From NCBI GenBank assembly GCA_026710565.1, contig JAPOQV010000672.1, positions 1-10,861 on the forward strand: a stretch of 10,861 bases of DNA, written 5' to 3'. Position 1 is the stretch's first letter. Each line of letters starts with the position of its first letter. Made by a program: the position numbers and the translations under genes. Positions 6,867 to 10,861 of this stretch are shown piece after piece. The notes beneath the pieces are model-generated. The model made no database searches. It had not been told where the DNA came from and worked only from the letters and a program-made list of their open reading frames with translations. Source of the DNA: Spirochaetaceae bacterium. Lineage in GTDB: Bacteria > Spirochaetota > Spirochaetia > SZUA-6 > Bin103.

Positions 6867-6899
6867 TCAGCGGACGTTGACGTCGGGCAAGGCGATCAC
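6867..6899 (-). pseudogene. vapC: vapC (PIN-domain toxin) remnant, ten codons
   Basis: A GTG at 6899-6897 overlaps the vapB stop as GTGA, the classic vapBC coupling. It reads VIALPDVNV, which matches the beginning of VapC PIN-domain RNases (M/V-I-A-L-x-D-x-N-V-L), including the first catalytic Asp. The next codon is Arg and then TGA. Only 44 bases separate the remnant from the start used here for the dioxygenase (20 from the alternative start at 6846), and they show no further PIN sequence in any frame. The toxin therefore appears to have lost everything after the first strand, most simply by deletion. The call rests on nine residues plus the exact four-base overlap. Confidence 0.7.
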
Positions 6900-7120
6900 G
6901 GCCAGTCGGCAAGCCCCTGTCGGACATCCTCGCTGGTGATGGGGGTTGCATCCGCAGCGACCCGAAAGGTCGGGACATCGCCCGTGTCGTCGGCTTCCGT
7001 GAGCCTGAAACCACGACGCGCGAGGACGGACAGCGCGCTTCCCACGCTGCCGCCGCGTCGCTGCGCGAGCGCACGGGCAACAGCAAGTACGTCGTCGCCA
7101 ATCGTCAGAGTCGTACGCAT
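6896..7120 (-). CDS. vapB: VapB-like ribbon-helix-helix antitoxin, orphaned
   Basis: This 74-residue antitoxin has a ribbon-helix-helix DNA-binding N-terminus: the strand MRTTLTIGDDV is followed by helices VLAVARALAQRRGGSVGSAL and SVLARRGFR. The C-terminal tail (VPTFRVAADATPITSEDVRQGLADWP) is the toxin-wrapping segment seen in VapB proteins of this type. In the usual module VapB neutralises the VapC RNase and represses the operon by binding upstream repeats. Here only ten codons of vapC remain, so the antitoxin is intact but orphaned. It may persist as a regulator, as protection against a homologous VapC elsewhere, or simply as a recent relic. Three evenly spaced CATCAT repeats lie directly upstream. 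No ribosome-binding site is obvious before the ATG. Family call is confident. Confidence 0.85.
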   Translation of the reverse strand: MRTTLTIGDDVLAVARALAQRRGGSVGSALSVLARRGFRLTEADDTGDVPTFRVAADATPITSEDVRQGLADWP

Positions 7121-7125
7121 GGAAG

Positions 7126-7147
7126 CATCATCGCATCATGACATCAT
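7126..7147. repeat. Three CATCAT direct repeats at 8-bp spacing upstream of vapB
   Basis: CATCAT occurs at 7126, 7134 and 7142, a strict 8-base period beginning six bases before the vapB ATG. Ribbon-helix-helix repressors are known to bind short tandem repeats in their own promoters, so this is a good candidate for the VapB operator. Binding is inferred from position and spacing only. Confidence 0.5.
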
Positions 7148-7180
7148 GCGCTGGCGAAAGTGGTCAGCAGGATGGCAGCA

Positions 7181-7212
7181 CCTAACCGAAGGCCGGCACC
7201 GTGTCGGTTAGG
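7181..7212. repeat. Perfect 9-bp inverted repeat before the NDK/pseudo-PHP gene
   Basis: CCTAACCGA (7181-7189) and TCGGTTAGG (7204-7212) are exact reverse complements separated by 14 bases. The second arm ends 10 bases before the ATG at 7223. The arms are AT-richer than the surroundings and their centres are 23 bases apart, about two helical turns, which suits a dimeric regulator. It could also form an RNA hairpin that would cover the translation start region. A TAGGGT (7210-7215), usable as a -10 for a near-leaderless transcript, overlaps the right arm. Confidence 0.5.
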
Positions 7213-7222
7213 GTCCTCGGGC

Positions 7223-8203
7223 ATGCGCGGCGCATCCGAGCACGCCCTGCTGATCGTGAAGCCGGACGGTGTGCGGCATCCCGAGTTTCCGAGAGTGCTC
7301 GAAAGGCGTCTGGCGGAGTTGGCGCTGCACCAGGTCGCGACCCGGGACGTGATTCTGAGCAGAGCCCAGGCTCGTACGTTCTGGCGGGAAGGTGACGTCG
7401 AGGAGTACGTCTCATACCCGCGCGAGGGTACCTCACGGGCGATCGTCGTCAGAGGAAGTCAGGCAACCTGGAAGTGCCGGCGGCTGAAGTCGGAACTGCG
7501 GAAGGCGTTCCACTGTACCAGTTACAGAAACCTCATCCATTCCACGGAACCGGGGAACGAGTACGACGAGCAGTTCCGACTGCTGTTTCCCGACCTGAGC
7601 GTCGATGAACATGGAGTCTTCATCGATCAGATCGCCCTCGTGACGCCGGACCGCTTCGACACCTTCACAAGGAGAGCGGCGGATCACGGGACGCCCAGGT
7701 TGGCCCCGGTCGTGACCAAGAGTCAGGCGATGAGTCAGCCGAGCCGGCTCGCTGCATGGCTGCGCGGTCTCGGAGCGGTTCCGTACGCGGGCATCCTGAT
7801 CCGAGGGCTGACGATGTCCGGGCACGACGACCTCAGTGTCATCATGTATCTCGGAAGATACTCCGAACTCCGCGTGCCCTCTCGTTTTCCTCGAGAGCTG
7901 GCCACGCTCGTCGCCCTCGCCACGAACATCGGAGCCGTCCCGGTGCTGTTGCCCGGAACCGAGGATGCGTTCCTGCAGCCTGACGTGATGGCCAGCGTGC
8001 AGGACTGCGGGGTGAGCGGCGTCGTGTGTTATTCCCCGGAATACGAGATGGCGAGGACACACCGGCTCCGGTCGGCGGCACTCTCCGCCGGTCTGTTGTG
8101 CGCCGGCGGCAGCAACGGCTCGCTCGATTGGGGCAGAAACAGCGTGTCCGAGGAAATGCACGGCGCGCTGGCCGCGGCACTGGTCAGGCCAGGTCGCGGA
8201 TGA
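7223..8203 (+). CDS. NDK-like domain fused to a PHP-fold domain lacking metal ligands
   Basis: This 326-residue protein appears to have two parts. Residues 7-124 resemble nucleoside diphosphate kinase: HALLIVKPDGV with the KPD motif at Lys13, a Tyr at 62, Arg93, and then YRNLIHSTEP with Asn103 and His106, the position of the phosphorylated histidine. Some NDK loops are shortened. Residues 130-325 follow the PHP (polymerase/histidinol phosphatase) fold in register: DQIAL where D-x-H-x-H should be, VVTKSQAM where T-D-H-D-T should be, VLLPG for A-H-P-G, GVVCYSPEYE for the GIEVYSP strand, and GLLCAGGSNGS for GLLVTGGSDFHG. Each expected His/Asp ligand I checked is replaced, so this half is probably not a metal hydrolase. 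The start at 7223 begins just before the NDK strand. No ribosome-binding site is clear. The gene is less GC-rich than a metabolic neighbour and overlaps the opposing oxidoreductase by 20 bases. Function unknown. Confidence 0.8.
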   Translation: MRGASEHALLIVKPDGVRHPEFPRVLERRLAELALHQVATRDVILSRAQARTFWREGDVEEYVSYPREGTSRAIVVRGSQATWKCRRLKSELRKAFHCTSYRNLIHSTEPGNEYDEQFRLLFPDLSVDEHGVFIDQIALVTPDRFDTFTRRAADHGTPRLAPVVTKSQAMSQPSRLAAWLRGLGAVPYAGILIRGLTMSGHDDLSVIMYLGRYSELRVPSRFPRELATLVALATNIGAVPVLLPGTEDAFLQPDVMASVQDCGVSGVVCYSPEYEMARTHRLRSAALSAGLLCAGGSNGSLDWGRNSVSEEMHGALAAALVRPGRG

Positions 8204-9719
8204 CTTCCCGAGCGGCGTTGTGTCCGGGGATCCCGGAGATCTCGCCTCCCGGGTGCTGGCCGGCTCCGCACAGATAGAGGCCGGGGAACGGCGCGCGATA
8301 GCGGCAGAGCTCCGGCAGCGGGCGGTTCCAGAAGAGCTGGTCGCCGCCGTGCTGGATGTGCCAGATGCACCCGTCGGTGAGTCCGTTCTCCCGCTCCAGG
8401 TCGGCCGGCGTCCGCAGCTTCAGGTGGAGGATCGACCGGCGGAAGTTCGGCGCGAAGCGGGTGATCTGCTCCACGAGCCGTTCGGCGACCCGGTCGCGCA
8501 CCGTGTCCCAATCGGTGTCGCGCAGCTTGGCGGGGGCCGGGTAGATCCACGCCGAGGCCGTGTGCCGGCCCTCCGGCGCCAAGGTCGGATCGAGTGCCGA
8601 CGGCACCGAGAAGTTGACGATCGGCTCGGCCGGCGGTCGGCCCGCGGTGCAGTCGGCGTAGGCGGCATCGACGCCCGCTTCGCTGCGGCCCAGCCCGACC
8701 ACGCCGGCGCTCGGCAGCGCCGGATCCCCGTCCCATGCAGGCCAGTGCGGGAGCTCGTCCACTGCCGCCAGCAGCTTGTAACAGCTCACCTCCGTGACCA
8801 GCGCGCTGACGCGGCGCCGGAGCTGCGCTGTCGTCAACTCCGGCGGGACGAGCCGCAGGAAGGTCCGCTTCGGGTCCAGGTTGGAGACCACGCAGCGCGC
8901 CGTCACCGCCGTGCCGTCCGCGAGCCGCACGCCCGTGGCGGCGCCGTCCTCGTGGAGCAGCGATGTCGCCTCGGCGTCGGTGTGCACGACGGCGCCGGCC
9001 TCCTCGACCGACTGGCGCATGAGCGATGTGACGGTTCCGATCCCGCCTTCGATGTATCCGTTGTGGGGTGTGCGCCCGGGACCCGTGGCGGCAAGGTCGA
9101 TCGACCCGTAGGCAAGAGCCAGCGCACCCGGGTCATGGCCGATGGCGGCCGCCTCCGCCGCATGCCGGTCGCGCAGTCGGCGGGTCGGGAGGTAGCGATG
9201 GTGGAGCTGCCTTACCGTCAGGGTCAGCGCGTCTTCCAGAAGTTGACCATCGCCGCGGGACGCCGCGTCGGCGCGGATCTCGCTGAGGGTCGGCGGCGGC
9301 CGCAAGCGATACGGAGCGAACAGTTCGCACAGCCGCCGCTTCACGTGCGCGTAGCGGCGCTCCGCCTCGGTCTCCTCCCGGGTGAGGTGCAGCGCAAGGT
9401 TGCGCGGGGACTCGTGATCGGCCGGGCCCCAGTAGTCGCCGTCCGCCATCGGCACGAGCGATCCGCTGCGGGGAATCGCCACCATGCCGCGCTCTGCGAG
9501 CCGCAGGTCCGCCTGAATCCCTGGATCCAGCGCGTGCACCATGTGGGCGCAGGTCGAGAATCGGTATCCCGGCCAGAGCTCTTCGGTGATGGCCGCGCCG
9601 CCCACGAACGATCGCCGCTCGAAGATCCCGACCCGCAGACCGGCGCGGGACAGGTACCACGCGGCGGTCAGACCGTTGTGGCCGCCGCCCACGATCGCGA
9701 CGTCCAGATCAGGCGGCAT
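8184..9719 (-). CDS. FAD-dependent oxidoreductase, PYROXD2/phytoene-dehydrogenase-like
   Basis: This 511-residue flavoprotein belongs to the phytoene desaturase/amine oxidase-like superfamily and is closest in pattern to PYROXD2-type 'NAD(P)/FAD-dependent oxidoreductases'. The Rossmann motif VAIVGGGHNGLTAA starts at residue 7, Glu34 in IFERR binds the FAD ribose, and FVGGAA follows. The C-terminus GLYLCGAGQHPGGEISGIPG (480-499) is the second FAD signature. The central region contains HNGYIEGGIGTV and SCYKLLAAVDELP, characteristic of this family. Length is normal. No crt or other isoprenoid genes are nearby, so carotenoid desaturation is not supported. It starts 45 bases after the AKR2 stop on the same strand, making a two-gene operon likely, although its ribosome-binding site (AAGAG directly before ATG) is poor. 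Its 3' end overlaps the opposing NDK/pseudo-PHP gene by 20 bases. The substrate is unknown. Confidence 0.9.
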   Translation of the reverse strand: MPPDLDVAIVGGGHNGLTAAWYLSRAGLRVGIFERRSFVGGAAITEELWPGYRFSTCAHMVHALDPGIQADLRLAERGMVAIPRSGSLVPMADGDYWGPADHESPRNLALHLTREETEAERRYAHVKRRLCELFAPYRLRPPPTLSEIRADAASRGDGQLLEDALTLTVRQLHHRYLPTRRLRDRHAAEAAAIGHDPGALALAYGSIDLAATGPGRTPHNGYIEGGIGTVTSLMRQSVEEAGAVVHTDAEATSLLHEDGAATGVRLADGTAVTARCVVSNLDPKRTFLRLVPPELTTAQLRRRVSALVTEVSCYKLLAAVDELPHWPAWDGDPALPSAGVVGLGRSEAGVDAAYADCTAGRPPAEPIVNFSVPSALDPTLAPEGRHTASAWIYPAPAKLRDTDWDTVRDRVAERLVEQITRFAPNFRRSILHLKLRTPADLERENGLTDGCIWHIQHGGDQLFWNRPLPELCRYRAPFPGLYLCGAGQHPGGEISGIPGHNAAREVIRDLA

Positions 9720-9764
9720 CTCTTGGAAACACCCGGCCGCTGTGCCGGAGTGACCGGCGCCGCG

Positions 9765-10733
9765 CTACTTCCTGACGCCGGCGGCGTCGACGGTCCGGCG
9801 GGAGCCCGGGCCTACGGCGGCGCGCACCGCGTTCAGATCCTCCCGCGACAGGGCCGTGCCGACCGCGCCGAGCGCCTCCTCGAGCTGTTCCACGGTCTTG
9901 ATGCCGCAGATCGCGGTGTCGATCGACGGATGCTGCACGGTCGCGGCCAGCGCGAGCTGGTAGATCGACATGCCGTACCGCTCCGCGATCGGGCCAAGGC
10001 TCTGCACGTTCTCGCAGAGCTCGGCGAACCGGTCGCCCTGAAAATCGGGGTGGTGGGCGCGGAAGTCGGTGAAGGTCTCGGTCCCCTGGTACTTGCCGGA
10101 GAGCAGGCCCTTGTGGAGCGGCGAGTAGGCCATCACGCCGATGCCCTCGGCCTGGCAGTACGGCAGCAGGTCGTCCTCGCCCGCCGGATCGATCAGGCTG
10201 TAGGGCGCCTGCACGACCGAGTAGCCGCCGAAGCGGCGCTGCGCGCGGAGCTGCTCGACGCCGTGGTTGCTCACGCCGTAGGCGCGGATCTTGCCCTGCG
10301 CCCGCAGGCGGTCGAGCTGTCCGGCAGTCTCCTCCATGGGCGTGAGCGGGTCGAAGCCGTGCAGCAGGTACAGGTCGATCGTGTCGAGCTGCAAGCGCTT
10401 GAGCGACACCTCGCAGCGGGCGGCGATGTTCTCGGCGGACAGGTCCGGTATCCGCGAGCCGTCGGGCTTGAAGCGGCTCAGCACCTTGGTGGTGATCACC
10501 AGCTCGTCGCGCGGCAGGTCGGCGATCGTCGCGCCCAGCACCGTCTCCGCATGGCCGTCGCCGTACGCGTCGGCGGTGTCGAACAGATTGATGCCGCCGT
10601 CGAAGGCGCGCCGGATCGCCCGCGCGATCTCCTCGCTGGACTGCTCGCCCCAGAATCGCGGGCTGAGCTGCCAGGTGCCGAATGAGATCGGCGAGACCTT
10701 CAGCCCGCTCTGCCCGAGTTGCACGCGTTCCAT
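9765..10733 (-). CDS. Aldo/keto reductase (AKR2)
   Basis: This 322-residue NAD(P)H-dependent aldo/keto reductase is of the YajO/Tas-like general type. The tetrad is complete: Asp52 and Tyr57 in LFDTADAYGDG, Lys83 in TTKVLS, and His125 in YLLHGFDP. Further barrel strands include GKIRAYGVSNHG (about 147-158) and the coenzyme-pocket segment VMAYSPLHKGLLSGKY. The first strand, RVQLGQSGLKVSPISFGTWQLS, is canonical and supports the ATG at 10733-10731, which has a GGAGG ribosome-binding site 8 bases upstream and a TATACT -10 element. It belongs to a different AKR subgroup from the enzyme at 871-1803. It is the first gene of a probable operon with the FAD oxidoreductase, 45 bases downstream. Likely role: reduction, or reverse oxidation, of a carbonyl compound or sugar; the substrate cannot be read. 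Confidence 0.93.
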   Translation of the reverse strand: MERVQLGQSGLKVSPISFGTWQLSPRFWGEQSSEEIARAIRRAFDGGINLFDTADAYGDGHAETVLGATIADLPRDELVITTKVLSRFKPDGSRIPDLSAENIAARCEVSLKRLQLDTIDLYLLHGFDPLTPMEETAGQLDRLRAQGKIRAYGVSNHGVEQLRAQRRFGGYSVVQAPYSLIDPAGEDDLLPYCQAEGIGVMAYSPLHKGLLSGKYQGTETFTDFRAHHPDFQGDRFAELCENVQSLGPIAERYGMSIYQLALAATVQHPSIDTAICGIKTVEQLEEALGAVGTALSREDLNAVRAAVGPGSRRTVDAAGVRK

Positions 10734-10741
10734 GTCCCGTT

Positions 10742-10746
10742 CCTCC
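10742..10746 (-). promoter_or_regulatory. Shine-Dalgarno of AKR2
   Basis: GGAGG on the minus strand, within a longer GGGGAGGAA purine run, lies 8 bases before the AKR2 ATG. It is one of only two strong ribosome-binding sites in the window, the other being AKR1, and it fixes the start. Confidence 0.7.
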
Positions 10747-10772
10747 CCGTCGCAGTATAGTGCCGCGACGGG
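10746..10772. promoter_or_regulatory. AKR2 promoter -10 enclosed in an 8-bp inverted repeat
   Basis: On the minus strand TATACT (10759-10754) is a five-of-six match to the -10 consensus; the same bases give TATAGT (10756-10761) on the plus strand. It is enclosed by CCCGTCGC (10746-10753) and GCGACGGG (10765-10772), an exact 8-bp inverted repeat with an 11-base centre. A repressor bound here would cover the -10 element, so this is a candidate operator for AKR2 and its downstream partner. No good -35 is visible. Confidence 0.45.
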
Positions 10773-10861
10773 TCATGAGGTCCAGGCAGTGCAGTTGATG
10801 GAGTTGATCGCCCGCGCTCCGTGGCGGGGGGCGGGGACGGGCCGGGGCACGTGGGCGCACG
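10773..10861. other. Right window edge with rising G/C content, no supported gene
   Basis: A plus-strand frame opens at ATG 10798 (MELIARAPWRGAGTGRG) and runs off the edge. The last 45 or so bases are dominated by G runs and match no family I recognise. Given the similar G/C-dominated left edge, this may be unreliable contig-end sequence. I do not call a gene. Confidence 0.3.

Noticed and set aside
6823..7101. N-terminal extension of PhyH 2 across vapB
   Set aside because: The added residues have no family similarity and run through vapB in another frame; PhyH proteins begin shortly before the DGYLFIRG strand.
8220..10685. Very long plus-strand open frame (about 820 codons) opposite the FAD oxidoreductase and AKR2
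   Set aside because: It is antisense to two strongly supported enzymes, is rich in Arg/Ala/Gly/Val with no recognisable domain, and has the look of a frame kept open by high GC in the third codon position of the true genes.

Overview
This is a GC-rich (roughly two-thirds G+C), gene-dense bacterial stretch. It most resembles a contig of an uncultured, metabolically versatile bacterium, because it carries aldo/keto reductases, phytanoyl-CoA-type dioxygenases, sulfatase-like hydrolases and toxin-antitoxin (TA) modules packed together. Nothing seen here (no rRNA, tRNA or phylogenetic marker) fixes the phylum. Both extreme ends drift into nearly pure G/C and look like unreliable contig ends.

Layout. 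Positions 1-702 (minus strand) hold a Xre/MbcA/ParS-type antitoxin and, cut by the left edge, the start of a RES-type NAD-degrading toxin. A divergent aldo/keto reductase (AKR1, 871-1803) follows. On the minus strand, 1911-3549 encodes a glutamate-1-semialdehyde-aminomutase-like class III aminotransferase and a small overlapping conserved hypothetical. Divergent from it, 3636-5938 is a two-gene operon of a sulfatase-fold hydrolase and a PhyH-family Fe(II)/2-oxoglutarate dioxygenase sharing an ATGA overlap. A second PhyH-family dioxygenase (5944-6822, minus) converges on the first, 5 bases away. Upstream of it sits an intact vapB-like antitoxin (6896-7120) whose vapC toxin has been cut to ten codons. 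Divergent from vapB is an unusual gene (7223-8203) that reads as an NDK-like domain fused to a PHP-fold domain without its metal ligands. The right side (8184-10733, minus) is a probable operon of a second aldo/keto reductase (AKR2) and a PYROXD2/phytoene-dehydrogenase-like FAD oxidoreductase.

How it may work together. The aminotransferase, hydrolase, two dioxygenases, FAD oxidoreductase and two AKRs look like parts of a small-molecule catabolic or tailoring region: ester hydrolysis, hydroxylation, amino transfer or amino shift, and carbonyl reduction. No substrate can be named. The TA modules and the NDK/pseudo-PHP gene look like accessory insertions. The vapB to NDK stretch also carries two repeat-type candidate operators, and part of the NDK/pseudo-PHP gene is visibly less GC-rich than a metabolic neighbour.

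Most worth a second look are the NDK/pseudo-PHP fusion with a perfect 9-bp inverted repeat just before its start, the sulfatase-like enzyme with Thr where the formylglycine Cys/Ser should be, the amputated vapC, and the RES toxin whose register survives while A/T bases appear replaced by G/C at the contig edge.
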